Assembly (NCBI GenBank): GCA_015066665.1 | Contig: SVNX01000001.1 | Location: 1 to 64,000, forward strand | From: Ruminococcus sp. | GTDB taxonomy: Bacteria; Bacillota; Clostridia; Oscillospirales; Ruminococcaceae | DNA length: 64,000 nucleotides | Direction of reading: 5' to 3' | Shown: one piece after another, positions 29,255 through 38,656 of the stretch | Numbering within the stretch: the stretch's first letter is position 1 | How the letters are laid out: each line of letters begins with the position of its first letter | Program-made: the position numbers and the translations under genes | Notes under the pieces: model-generated | Databases searched by the model: none | What the model was told of the DNA's origin: nothing | Seen by the model: only the letters and a program-made list of their open reading frames with translations

Positions 29255-31321
29255 ATGGAGAAGTCAGAAACCGGATACCGGATCGCACTCGCCGGTCAGC
29301 CGAACGTCGGAAAATCCACCGTCTTCAATGCCCTTACGGGATTGCGTCAGCACACCGGCAACTGGGCCGGCAAAACAGTTGCCGCTGCCTCGGGACGGAT
29401 GCACCTCGGGGAGGAAACCGCCCTGCTCTGTGATCTGCCCGGCATGTATTCCCTGCGTGCCGCTTCCCCTGAAGAAGCCGAAGCCCGCAGCTGCCTTCTC
29501 ACAGAGCAGTTCGATGCCATAGTTGCCGTCTGCGATGCCTGCTGTCTTGCACGAGGTCTCCCCCTCGTGCTCCAGCTCATGGAACTGCATCCCCGTGTAC
29601 TCGTCTGTGTCAACCTCATGGACGAAGCCAAGCGGCGGGGCATCTATATCGACACACACCGCCTCTCAGAACGCCTTGGCACACCTGCGGTGGGCATCAC
29701 CGCCCGTGACGGACAGGGACTGGACACACTGCTTGCATCGCTCTCCGCTCTGCTTGCAGCACCCCTTCCGGCGCCCTTGCAGGTCGATTACGGCGAGGAG
29801 ACCGCGCCTGCAATCACCACCCTCTCCGATGCGATCGCAGAGACCATCGCCCCCCTCCCCCCACGCTGGGCAGCACTGCGGCTGCTTGAAGAGGATGCGG
29901 CATTTCTCCCATACATAACTGACAGACTCGATGAAAGCCAGCAGGAACTGACAGCCTCCCTCCGTGAAGAGCTGGCTGTGCAGTCACTCGACCGCACAGC
30001 ACTCTCTGACCGGATCATCAGTACGCTTGTCCGCAAGGCAGAACGCATCGCCAAAGATGCCACACGCAGCAAGGGCGACACCCTGCACCGCCGTGACAGG
30101 GCACTCGACCGGATCTTTCTGAGCCGCCGGTGGGGCATTCCCGTCATGCTGCTGCTCTTTGCAGGAATTCTGTGGCTCACCATGCAGGGGGCGGGCTATC
30201 CTTCCGCTCTGCTCTCCGATCTGTTTGCAAGGCTTGGTGAATGGCTCTCTTCACAGCTTCTTGCATGGGGCACGCCCGCATGGGTCGAGGGACTGCTCAT
30301 GCAGGGCATCTACCGTGTGCTCACATGGGTCATTGCAGTAATGCTCCCGCCGATGGCGATTTTCTTCCCGCTCTTCACACTGCTCGAGGACATGGGCTAT
30401 CTGCCCCGTGCCGCCTTCCATCTCGACAGAGGCTTTCGCTGTGCGGGCACATGCGGAAAACAGGCTCTGACGATGTGCATGGGCCTCGGCTGCCATGCCG
30501 CCGGCATCACGGGCTGCCGTATTATCGATTCACCCAGAGAACGAAAAATCGCCATGCTCACAAACGCCCTTGTCCCCTGCAATGGCCGCTTTCCGATGCT
30601 TGTGACACTCATCTCGCTCTTCTTTTTCACGGGTAGCGGACTGCTCTCCTCGCTGGGTGCGGGGGCAATGCTCTTTGTGCTGCTGCTGTGCAGCATCGGG
30701 ATGACATTTCTCATTTCAAAGCTGCTCAGCCGTACACTCCTGCGGGGCGTGCCAAGCTCATTCGTCCTCGAGCTGCCGCCCTACCGCATGCCGAAATGGG
30801 GTCAGGTGATCGTGCGCTCCCTCCTTGACCGGACGATCTTTGTGCTCGGTCGAGCCTGTGCAGCCGCAGCCCCTGCGGGTCTTGTCATCTGGGGCATGGC
30901 GCAGATCCGGCTCGGCGGGACGCCCCTGCTCACGCTCTGTGCGGATGCACTCGATCCCGCAGCGCAGTGCATGGGACTCGACGGCACCATTCTCCTGGCG
31001 TTCCTGCTCGGTCTGCCCGCCAATGAAATCGTGATTCCGCTGATGCTGATGATCTATCTCTCCTCCGGTACCCTTGGCGATGTCCCCACACTTTCCACCA
31101 TGCGCACGCTCCTTGTGGAAAACGGCTGGACGTGGGGCACCGCCCTGTGCACGCTGCTGTTTTCCCTGTTCCATTTCCCCTGTGCGACGGCCTGCATGAC
31201 ACTTCGGAAGGAAACGGGCAGCCTGAAATGGACGCTTGCGGGCATCCTGCTCCCGACACTCTGCGGGGTAGTGCTGTGCCTTCTCGCAAATGGCGTGCTC
31301 ACACTCTGCGGGGTGAACTGA
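29255..31321 (+). CDS. feoB: Ferrous iron transport protein B
   Basis: G domain GQPNVGKSTVFNALTG, CDLPGMYSL, core/gate TM domains; RBS GAAAGGAG. Confidence 0.93.
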   Translation: MEKSETGYRIALAGQPNVGKSTVFNALTGLRQHTGNWAGKTVAAASGRMHLGEETALLCDLPGMYSLRAASPEEAEARSCLLTEQFDAIVAVCDACCLARGLPLVLQLMELHPRVLVCVNLMDEAKRRGIYIDTHRLSERLGTPAVGITARDGQGLDTLLASLSALLAAPLPAPLQVDYGEETAPAITTLSDAIAETIAPLPPRWAALRLLEEDAAFLPYITDRLDESQQELTASLREELAVQSLDRTALSDRIISTLVRKAERIAKDATRSKGDTLHRRDRALDRIFLSRRWGIPVMLLLFAGILWLTMQGAGYPSALLSDLFARLGEWLSSQLLAWGTPAWVEGLLMQGIYRVLTWVIAVMLPPMAIFFPLFTLLEDMGYLPRAAFHLDRGFRCAGTCGKQALTMCMGLGCHAAGITGCRIIDSPRERKIAMLTNALVPCNGRFPMLVTLISLFFFTGSGLLSSLGAGAMLFVLLLCSIGMTFLISKLLSRTLLRGVPSSFVLELPPYRMPKWGQVIVRSLLDRTIFVLGRACAAAAPAGLVIWGMAQIRLGGTPLLTLCADALDPAAQCMGLDGTILLAFLLGLPANEIVIPLMLMIYLSSGTLGDVPTLSTMRTLLVENGWTWGTALCTLLFSLFHFPCATACMTLRKETGSLKWTLAGILLPTLCGVVLCLLANGVLTLCGVN

Positions 31322-31357
31322 ACTTTCCACAGCAAGTGCAGAATTGTGGAAAATCAC

Positions 31358-31966
31358 TCACGACAGGAGGCGAATCAGGCCGAGCACCATCAGCAAAATG
31401 CCGCCAAGACATGAAAAACGGCTTTTCCGCAGGCTCCGTCTCCCCAGTGCGGCGCCAGCTGCCACGGCACATAGTCCAAGCAAAAACGTAAGTATGAGTG
31501 TCAGGGGCATCGCCGATGCAGGCAGCCCCGCCCCCATGCCGCTCACGAGCGAATCAAGCGAGAGCGCAGCTGAAAATGCGAATGCCTCGGGGATGCTGAG
31601 TATCTTTGAGCCATCCGCATCGGCAGCAGTTTCATCAAAATAGATCCGGATCACAAGCCCGATGCCCCTGCAGTGCAGACACATGCTGCGCTCATGTGCG
31701 GCACATCGTGCACACAATTCTTTGATCGTCTGCACAAATCCCAGCACGAGCAGAAGCATACCGCCGCCGTACCGGAAAATCGCTTCCGGAAGAAAAGGGC
31801 GGAGTATTGCACCACATCCGAGCGACAGCCCGAGCATGCCCGTCCCGACAAGGCTGATGAGCAGCATGCAGCGTCTGGGGATGATAATCCCCTGCATCCG
31901 GCAGCCCATCGCAGCAAATAACGTATCCACACTGACAGCCAGTGCCAGCAGCCAACCACTGTGCAT
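31358..31966 (-). CDS. MntP/YtaF-like sporulation membrane protein
   Basis: LALAVSVDTLFAAMGCRMQGI and FSAALSLDSLVSGMGAGL duplicated motif typical of the YtaF/MntP fold. Confidence 0.8.
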   Translation of the reverse strand: MHSGWLLALAVSVDTLFAAMGCRMQGIIIPRRCMLLISLVGTGMLGLSLGCGAILRPFLPEAIFRYGGGMLLLVLGFVQTIKELCARCAAHERSMCLHCRGIGLVIRIYFDETAADADGSKILSIPEAFAFSAALSLDSLVSGMGAGLPASAMPLTLILTFLLGLCAVAAGAALGRRSLRKSRFSCLGGILLMVLGLIRLLS

Positions 31967-32080
31967 CGGCTCACCTCCCTTTCCACAATCCATCCTATGC
32001 TGTGGAAAACCGGAGTGTGACGGTATAGCGCCGGCTGCCGGTGCATAGACTGTACTATTCCACAAAAAGGAGGCCAGGCG

Positions 32081-32350
32081 ATGCCACAGGACGCAAGCGA
32101 TACCCTCATTCTCAACAGCCGCCGGACGCTTTCGATCGGGGGCGTGACCGATCTTGACCGATTCGATGAAAAGGAGATCCGGCTTTTCACAAGGCTCGGT
32201 GAACTGACCATACGGGGACAGGATCTCCACATTCAGGCAGTGAGTGTGGAAACAGGCTGCATGGATGTCGAGGGAGACATCTGGTGCCTGCAGTACGGCG
32301 ACCGTGACCGCACAGGGCCGCTCTCCCTCCTCGGGAGGCTTTTCCGATGA
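32081..32350 (+). CDS. yabP: Sporulation protein YabP
   Basis: LNSRRTLSIGGVTDLDRFDEKEIRLFTRLGELTIRGQDLHI; coupled to yabQ. Confidence 0.9.
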   Translation: MPQDASDTLILNSRRTLSIGGVTDLDRFDEKEIRLFTRLGELTIRGQDLHIQAVSVETGCMDVEGDIWCLQYGDRDRTGPLSLLGRLFR

Positions 32351-32751
32351 ATCTGCTGCCGGATACCTATGTTCTCGCTGAAGACCAGATGCTGCTGTTT
32401 CTTGGTGCCTGCCTGCTCGGCGTGCCCTCGGGACTGCTCTTTGATGTGACAAGGCTCCTTCGCCGACTGCTGCCCCATCATAATTCTGTCGTGCTGCTTG
32501 AGGATGTACTTGCCATTACCGGTATTGCCCTGCTGCTGCTCTTCTACACGCATGCCTTTGCCCATCAGATCTTCCGGTTCTATTATGCCGCAGGCTGTAT
32601 TCTGGGACTGATCGTATATGAATGCACGGTCGGAACACCCTTGCTGCGGCTGCTTGATGTGATGCTGCGGCTCGCTGCAAAGCCCCTGCACTGGATTGCA
32701 TTGATTTGTCGAAAAGCGGGGAGCCGATTTGTAGGAAGTTACAAAAAATGA
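32347..32751 (+). CDS. yabQ: Spore cortex biosynthesis protein YabQ
   Basis: Overlaps yabP; polytopic protein of the YabQ type in a yabP-yabQ-divIC-S1 order. Confidence 0.85.
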   Translation: MNLLPDTYVLAEDQMLLFLGACLLGVPSGLLFDVTRLLRRLLPHHNSVVLLEDVLAITGIALLLLFYTHAFAHQIFRFYYAAGCILGLIVYECTVGTPLLRLLDVMLRLAAKPLHWIALICRKAGSRFVGSYKK

Positions 32752-32781
32752 CATAAAGTACAAAAAATTGAGCAAAATCCC

Positions 32782-32811
32782 TTGCCAGAACCCCCTGTTT
32801 TGGTGTATAAT
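32782..32811 (+). promoter_or_regulatory. SigA-type promoter for divIC
   Basis: TTGCCA - 18 nt - TATAAT. Confidence 0.75.
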
Positions 32812-32849
32812 ATAGGATAGAAATCATGCAGAATGAAAGGAGCAGAGAC

Positions 32850-33164
32850 ATGGCAAAAGTCAGGAAAACAAACGATAAACCGAATCTGATCGTGCGCCTG
32901 ATGGTACGCATTCCCATCGTGCTGCTGCTTATTTTCTGCGTTGTGACCATTGTCGTCAAGCAGAATTCCGTGCTCGAAAAGAAACAGAAAATTGCTGCTG
33001 TCGAGGAAGAAATTCAGGATCTGCAGCTCGATTATGATGAGCTGTCCGATATTCTGAAGTCTGCTGACATCGGCAATTACATCGAAAAGGTCGCCATGGA
33101 GAACGACAATTACTCCTACGCCTATCCCGACGAGCATCGGTATTATGACACATCCCGTGACTGA
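32850..33164 (+). CDS. divIC: Septum formation initiator DivIC/FtsB-like
   Basis: Short N-terminus, single TM, coiled coil; syntenic position. Confidence 0.85.
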   Translation: MAKVRKTNDKPNLIVRLMVRIPIVLLLIFCVVTIVVKQNSVLEKKQKIAAVEEEIQDLQLDYDELSDILKSADIGNYIEKVAMENDNYSYAYPDEHRYYDTSRD

Positions 33165-33209
33165 TGTCACGCGTTGAATTTATTTTTAGAAGCAGGGGGC
33201 TTTCAGTGT

Positions 33210-33668
33210 ATGCAGCTGGAAATCGGAAAAATCTATCAGGGCAAAGTTAAAGGAATCACGGCATACGGTGCGTTTGTTGAGGTACCTGTTGAGGAGGGAC
33301 GGCCGATTACCGGCATGGTTCATATCTCCGAGGTGGCCAATACATACGTCAATGACATCCGTCAGTTCCTCACCGAGGGACAGGAGGTCAATGTCAAGGT
33401 TCTGCAGGTGAATGAGCAGGGCAAGATCAGCATGTCCATCAAGAAGGCACAGACTGAGGAAAAGCCTGCCGGTAAACCCGCACGTCCGCAGCAGAAACGC
33501 CAGGACAAAGAGCGTCCGAATGTCTGGGAGCCGAAGCCCCAGAAGCCCGCTTCCGAGATGAGCTTTGAGGACATGATGAGCCGTTTCAAGCAGAACAGCG
33601 AGGAGCGTATGTGCGATATCAAGCGCAATACCGACCGCAAAAACGGTTCCCGTCGTCGTTCCAAATAA
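33210..33668 (+). CDS. S1 RNA-binding domain protein (YabR-like)
   Basis: EIGKIYQGKVKGITAYGAFVEVPVEEGRPITGMVHISEVANTYVNDIRQFLTEGQEVNVKVL. Confidence 0.9.
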   Translation: MQLEIGKIYQGKVKGITAYGAFVEVPVEEGRPITGMVHISEVANTYVNDIRQFLTEGQEVNVKVLQVNEQGKISMSIKKAQTEEKPAGKPARPQQKRQDKERPNVWEPKPQKPASEMSFEDMMSRFKQNSEERMCDIKRNTDRKNGSRRRSK

Positions 33669-33674
33669 CAAAAC

Positions 33675-33707
33675 GCCGCTTTTCCATCCGGATCAGCGGC
33701 TTTTTTT
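33675..33707 (+). terminator. Rho-independent terminator
   Basis: GCCGCT..AGCGGC then TTTTTTT. Confidence 0.75.
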
Positions 33708-33719
33708 GAGGTGAAATGC

Positions 33720-34481
33720 ATGCGTAACAATGCCATTGCCGAGATGCGAAAAGATCATAAAATCGGCCATACTATTCTATATTTCGACGAAATTACGTCC
33801 ACAAACACCCATGCAAAGGAGCTTGCCCGCAAGGGTGCTGCCCACGGCACGGTGCTGCTTGCAAAGCGTCAGACTGCCGGTCGCGGAAGGCTCGGAAAGC
33901 AGTTCTACTCCCCTGCCGGCTGCGGGCTGTATCTGTCTGTGATCGTGAGACAATCCATCGCACCGGAAGATCTCCTTGCAGTGACCGCCTGCACGGCGGC
34001 TGCGGTGCATGATGCCCTCCGGTATTTTGATATCACAGCGCAGATCAAATGGGTGAACGATCTCTTTCTGAATGGACGGAAGATCTGCGGCATTCTTACA
34101 GAAGGCGGATTTGTGGGCGAGGAACTTGATTTTCTTGTGATCGGCATCGGCATGAACATTCGCCATAACCCGAATGTGCCCGAGGCGCTTCGTCCCATCC
34201 TGACCGATCTTGAGTCTGAAACGGGTCAGTGCATTCCGGAGGATCAGCTGATTCATGCAATTCTCAATGCCCTCGAATCCCATCTCGATGGGCTGCATGA
34301 ACGTGCGTTTCTGCCGGTTTACCGGGCACAGTCCTGTACACTTGGCCATCGTGTATGGCTTTCTGAAGAAAGCTGCGAGGCACTTGCGATCGATTATACA
34401 CAGGATGCAGGGCTGATCGTCCGCATGGACGACGGCACGGAAAAGATCATCACAACAGGTCAGGCGACTGTGATGGACTGA
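33720..34481 (+). CDS. birA: Biotin--[acetyl-CoA-carboxylase] ligase (no N-terminal HTH)
   Basis: FDEITSTNTHAKELARKGAAHGTVLLAKRQTAGRGRLGKQFYSPAG, IKWVNDLFLNGRKICGIL. Confidence 0.93.
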   Translation: MRNNAIAEMRKDHKIGHTILYFDEITSTNTHAKELARKGAAHGTVLLAKRQTAGRGRLGKQFYSPAGCGLYLSVIVRQSIAPEDLLAVTACTAAAVHDALRYFDITAQIKWVNDLFLNGRKICGILTEGGFVGEELDFLVIGIGMNIRHNPNVPEALRPILTDLESETGQCIPEDQLIHAILNALESHLDGLHERAFLPVYRAQSCTLGHRVWLSEESCEALAIDYTQDAGLIVRMDDGTEKIITTGQATVMD

Positions 34482-34497
34482 TGTTTCACGTGAAACA
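34482..34497. promoter_or_regulatory. parS site 1
   Basis: TGTTTCACGTGAAACA exact palindrome directly after birA stop. Confidence 0.95.
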
Positions 34498-34536
34498 TGA
34501 TTTTTCCACATGTAAAAATCGAATTCAACAAAAAGA

Positions 34537-34562
34537 AAACCCCGCAAAATGCGGGGTTTTTC
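34537..34562. terminator. Bidirectional terminator between birA and serS
   Basis: AAAACCCCGCaaaatGCGGGGTTTTT. Confidence 0.9.
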
Positions 34563-34563
34563 A

Positions 34564-35847
34564 TTACTTCACTGCAATCTTATCGGTAAACATGTAACGC
34601 TGCAGAGCCTCAGGAATACGGATGCTGCCATCCTCATTCAGGTTATTTTCGAGGAATGCGATCAGCATTCTCGGCGGTGCCACAACGGTGTTGTTCAGTG
34701 TATGTGCGAAATACTTCTGGCCATCTGCGCCCTTCACACGGATACCAAGGCGTCTTGCCTGTGCATCACCGAGGTTGGAACAACTGCCGACTTCGAAATA
34801 CTTCTGCTGACGGGGCGACCATGCCTCAACGTCAATGGACTTCACCTTCAGATCTGCCAGATCGCCGGAGCAGCACTCAAGGGTTCTCACCGGAATATCG
34901 AGGCTTCTGAAGAAATCAACGGTGTTGTTGTACAGCTTTTTGAACCAATCCTTGCTCTCTTCGGGCTTGCAGACAACAATCATTTCCTGCTTTTCGAACT
35001 GATGGATACGGTAAACACCACGCTCCTCAATGCCGTGCGCACCAACTTCCTTACGGAAGCAGGGAGAATAGCTGGTCAGAGTCTGCGGGAGGCTCTCCTC
35101 GGGGAGAATTGTATCAATGAACTTACCGATCATGGAATGCTCGCTGGTGCCGATGAGGTAGAGATCCTCGCCCTCGATCTTGTACATCATGCCTTCCATC
35201 TCAGCAAAGCTCATAACGCCCGTCACAACATCACTTCTGATCATGAAGGGCGGGATGTAATAGGTGAAGCCTCTGTCGATCATGAAATCACGGGCATAGG
35301 ACAGAATGGAGGAGTGCAGTCTTGCGATATCGCCGCACAGATAATAGAAGCCGTTGCCGCTGGTCTTTCTGGCTGCATCGAGGTCAATGCCCTTCAGCTT
35401 TTCCATGATATCCACATGGTAGGGTACCTCAAATTCAGGTACGAAGGGATCGCCAAAGCGTTCAACTTCGACGTTTTCGCTGTCATCCTTGCCGATCGGC
35501 ACGCTCTCATCGATGATGTTCGGGATCACGAGCATGATCTCACGAACCTTCTTCTGCAGCTCTTCCTCACGGGCTTCCAGACGTACCAGCTCATCGCCGA
35601 TGGCAGAAACCTCAGCCTTCATAGCCTCGGCACCTTCCTTATCGCCCTTGCCCATCAGGCCGCCGATCATCTTGCTCTTGGATTTTCTCTGCATACGCAG
35701 ATCGTCGCATTTTACCTTGGTTTCACGGTATTCCTTATCGAGGGCGATGACTTCGTCCACGAGCGGGAGCTTGTCGTCCTGGAACTTCTTCTTGATATTC
35801 TCCTTGACGATTTCGGGGTTTGTTCTGACAAATTTCATGTCCAGCAT
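34564..35847 (-). CDS. serS: Seryl-tRNA synthetase
   Basis: MLDMKFVRTNPEIVKENIKKK; class II motifs (SPCFRKEVGAHGIEERGVYRIHQFEKQEM). Confidence 0.97.
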   Translation of the reverse strand: MLDMKFVRTNPEIVKENIKKKFQDDKLPLVDEVIALDKEYRETKVKCDDLRMQRKSKSKMIGGLMGKGDKEGAEAMKAEVSAIGDELVRLEAREEELQKKVREIMLVIPNIIDESVPIGKDDSENVEVERFGDPFVPEFEVPYHVDIMEKLKGIDLDAARKTSGNGFYYLCGDIARLHSSILSYARDFMIDRGFTYYIPPFMIRSDVVTGVMSFAEMEGMMYKIEGEDLYLIGTSEHSMIGKFIDTILPEESLPQTLTSYSPCFRKEVGAHGIEERGVYRIHQFEKQEMIVVCKPEESKDWFKKLYNNTVDFFRSLDIPVRTLECCSGDLADLKVKSIDVEAWSPRQQKYFEVGSCSNLGDAQARRLGIRVKGADGQKYFAHTLNNTVVAPPRMLIAFLENNLNEDGSIRIPEALQRYMFTDKIAVK

Positions 35848-35882
35848 GTTATTTTCTTCCTTTCCTTACCAGTTATATTCAA

Positions 35883-35898
35883 TGTTTCACGTGAAACA
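35883..35898. promoter_or_regulatory. parS site 2
   Basis: TGTTTCACGTGAAACA. Confidence 0.95.
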
Positions 35899-36747
35899 TC
35901 ACATAGACTCTTCGGAAACCAGCTTTTCAGCCAGTGCCTGGAGATCTTCCTTGTCGTAAAATTCGAGTACAAGCACGCCCTTGTTCTGGCGAAAATCAAC
36001 CTTGACCTTGCGGCCGAGACGGTCGTGCAGGCTGATTTCCATCTCACGGAAATAGCTGTCGACAGTGCGTTCCGCCTTCTCAGAAGGCGTTTTTTCAAGG
36101 TCTGCCGCCATTTTTTCGATTGCACGAACCGTGAGAAGTCCTTCAGCAGCCTTGAGTGCCGTCTGAATCATCAGTTCGTCATTACTGAATGCGAGCAGTG
36201 CACGGGCGTGACCCGCCGTAATACTGCCCTCCTCGAGAAGTGTGCGCACCTCATCAGGAAGACGCAGCAGACGGATTGCATTGGTTACCGCACTGCGGGA
36301 CTTGCCGACCGTACGGGCGATATCCTCCTGCTTCATACCAAATTCTTCCTGAAGACGCACATACCCTTCAGCCTCTTCGACGGGATTCAGATTTTCTCGC
36401 TGAAGATTCTCAATAAGCGCAATCTGTGCTGTCTCGAGATCAGAGAGATCACGGATGACAACCGGAACCTCATCGAGTCCAAGCATTCTGGCAGCACGCC
36501 ATCTGCGTTCACCGGCAACGATCTGATAGCCGCCAAGTGTAAGCGGACGCACGAGAATTGGCTGTAATACGCCATGTTCACGAATTGAATCTGCGAGTGC
36601 AGCAATGGCTGATTCATCAAAATTCTTACGAGGTTGGCTGCGGTTCGGCTCAATCTCAGAGACACGAAGCGTCTTTTTCACCTGCACCTCAGTCACATTT
36701 TCCTCGAACAGCAGATCCATTCCGCTGCCCAGTCCGCCGATTGCCAT
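35899..36747 (-). CDS. parB: Chromosome partitioning protein ParB (Spo0J)
   Basis: PNRSQPRKNFDESAIAALADSIREHGVLQPILVRPLTLGGYQIVAGERRWRAARMLG; TVGKSRSAVTNAIRLLRLP. Confidence 0.95.
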   Translation of the reverse strand: MAIGGLGSGMDLLFEENVTEVQVKKTLRVSEIEPNRSQPRKNFDESAIAALADSIREHGVLQPILVRPLTLGGYQIVAGERRWRAARMLGLDEVPVVIRDLSDLETAQIALIENLQRENLNPVEEAEGYVRLQEEFGMKQEDIARTVGKSRSAVTNAIRLLRLPDEVRTLLEEGSITAGHARALLAFSNDELMIQTALKAAEGLLTVRAIEKMAADLEKTPSEKAERTVDSYFREMEISLHDRLGRKVKVDFRQNKGVLVLEFYDKEDLQALAEKLVSEESM

Positions 36748-36765
36748 ATCATCACCTGTCTTTCG

Positions 36766-37575
36766 TTATTTTTTGCTTCGGCCAAAGAAAATCCGATGTT
36801 TCTTCGGCTCTTCCAAAGGTTCGCCAAGAATCTCACGTCCGAGCATTTCATAGCTCGTTGCACCCTTGGAATTCTTATCATAGTACATCACGGGCTTTCC
36901 GTAGCTCGGCGCCTCGGAAAGACGGACATTTCGGGGGATTTTCGTCTCAAACACCTTGCCGGGGAAGTATTTCTTCACTTCATCCACGACCTGTTCCGAG
37001 ACATTCAGACGTCCATCATACATGGTAAACAGGATGCCGCAGATGGCAATGGTCGGGTTGTAGTTCGTCCGCACGAGACGAATTGTCTGTACGAGCTGCG
37101 TCAGACCCTCCAGTGCGAAATATTCGGCAAGCATCGGCACAAGAATCTCATCACACGCAGTCAGACCATTCAGTGTCAGCAGGCCGAGTGCAGGCGGACA
37201 GTCGATCAGAATATAATCATAGGCATCCTTGCAGGTGAGAATCTGCATTTTCAGACGCTGGAAGCGATGTTCCATCTGAATCAGCTCAACCTCTGCACCG
37301 GCAAGATCCGCTGTCGCGGGCACGATGCTGACATTTTTGAACTCTGTTTCGATGATTGCATCGTCAATTTTCGCCTTGCCGATCAGAATATCATACGCAG
37401 AAATGCCTACACTGCGTTTTTTTATGCCAAATCCGGTTGTTGTATTTCCCTGCGCATCAATATCGATACACAGCACTTTTTTATCACGGGAACCTAAGTA
37501 TGCTGCGAGATTGACCACTGTTGTGGACTTTCCCACGCCGCCCTTCTGGTTCGCAACCGCAATCACTTTACCCAT
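36766..37575 (-). CDS. parA: Chromosome partitioning ATPase ParA (Soj)
   Basis: MGKVIAVANQKGGVGKSTTVVNLAAYL deviant Walker A. Confidence 0.96.
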   Translation of the reverse strand: MGKVIAVANQKGGVGKSTTVVNLAAYLGSRDKKVLCIDIDAQGNTTTGFGIKKRSVGISAYDILIGKAKIDDAIIETEFKNVSIVPATADLAGAEVELIQMEHRFQRLKMQILTCKDAYDYILIDCPPALGLLTLNGLTACDEILVPMLAEYFALEGLTQLVQTIRLVRTNYNPTIAICGILFTMYDGRLNVSEQVVDEVKKYFPGKVFETKIPRNVRLSEAPSYGKPVMYYDKNSKGATSYEMLGREILGEPLEEPKKHRIFFGRSKK

Positions 37576-37604
37576 ATGGCGCCTCCTTCCGTTCATACTC
37601 TTTC

Positions 37605-37633
37605 ATTATACCATGTTTTGCACCGATTGTAAA
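37605..37633 (-). promoter_or_regulatory. SigA-type promoter for parA-parB
   Basis: TTTACA - 17 nt - TATAAT on - strand. Confidence 0.8.
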
Positions 37634-37655
37634 GGTTTTTTGCGGATATTTTTGA

Positions 37656-37671
37656 TGTTTCACGTGAAACA
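37656..37671. promoter_or_regulatory. parS site 3
   Basis: TGTTTCACGTGAAACA within extended TGATGTTTCACGTGAAACATCA. Confidence 0.95.
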
Positions 37672-37694
37672 TCATATATTTCTTGCGCATTCGA

Positions 37695-37710
37695 CGTTTC
37701 ACGTGAAACA
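37695..37710. promoter_or_regulatory. parS site 4 (one mismatch)
   Basis: CGTTTCACGTGAAACA, 15/16 to the others. Confidence 0.9.
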
Positions 37711-38538
37711 TTATTGTTTTTCGGGTTCAATCAGCGGGATCCGCACACGATATTCAATATAATCGTCAAACTGCATTTTCTGTGCAGCTGCGGGGATTCC
37801 GGCAGCCTGCATTGTCTCAACTGCTTTGTGAATCGTGTTAATGAAGAGTCTCACATCGCGGAAAAGTACACTTCTCTTACGGAAATTATCACGTTCACGC
37901 GTCTTTCCGAGGATTTCATCGATCATACGCTCCGTTCTGTCCACATTCATATGCTGCGACAGGATGGCAGAAATCACTTTTTTTCGATCGGATGGTGATG
38001 ATAAACGCAGAAGAGCCCGTGCATGCCGCTCAGTCAGATGATTTTCCTGAATCATATCACGTTCATCCGGCGTCAATCGCAGTAATCTAAGCTTGTTGGC
38101 AATTGTGCTCTGCGCTTTTCCGAGCTGCAGAGCAGCATCCTCCTGCGTCATGCCGTAGAGCGTGATGAGCTTTTCGATTGCAGCTGCCTCATCAAAGAAA
38201 TGAAGATCCTGCCGCTGAATATTCTCGACAAGCGCCAGAACAGCGGAATTCCGGTCTCCCACATCGATGCACACACAGGGAACATGGCTGAGTCCTGCAA
38301 GTTTTGCAGCTCGGAGCCGGCGTTCTCCGGCAATCAACTCATATTCGTCCATGCATTTGCGGACAGAGAGCGGCTGCAAGATACCATTCTGACGAATACT
38401 GTCCGATAGCTGCCGAAGCTCATTGTCATGAAATGCAGTGCGTGGCTGGTGAGGATTCGGTCGGATCTCGCTGACAGGGATGGAAAGAATGCGATTTTGA
38501 AGAGATTTTTCTCGTGTAAATGAAAATAAATGCTGCAT
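37711..38538 (-). CDS. noc: ParB/Noc-like nucleoid occlusion family protein
   Basis: ILSIPVSEIRPNPHQPRTAFHDNELRQLSDSIRQNGILQPLSVRK; second ParB-family gene between rsmG and parA. Confidence 0.85.
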   Translation of the reverse strand: MQHLFSFTREKSLQNRILSIPVSEIRPNPHQPRTAFHDNELRQLSDSIRQNGILQPLSVRKCMDEYELIAGERRLRAAKLAGLSHVPCVCIDVGDRNSAVLALVENIQRQDLHFFDEAAAIEKLITLYGMTQEDAALQLGKAQSTIANKLRLLRLTPDERDMIQENHLTERHARALLRLSSPSDRKKVISAILSQHMNVDRTERMIDEILGKTRERDNFRKRSVLFRDVRLFINTIHKAVETMQAAGIPAAAQKMQFDDYIEYRVRIPLIEPEKQ

Positions 38539-38603
38539 GGCTGCCTCCTAAAATTTCTTTGTAGCTTCATTATAACAGAACACAATACACCATGCCACAG
38601 AAA

Positions 38604-38636
38604 AAATCCATTATTTTCGCTGAAAATAATGGATTT
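38604..38636. terminator. Bidirectional terminator between rsmG and noc
   Basis: 15-bp perfect stem AAATCCATTATTTTC gct GAAAATAATGGATTT flanked by A-run. Confidence 0.85.
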
Positions 38637-38656
38637 CCTAACAAATTATTCCCTGA

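Noticed and set aside
34549-36567. 672-aa ORF antisense to serS and parB
   Set aside because: Spans two well-supported genes and is a shadow ORF.
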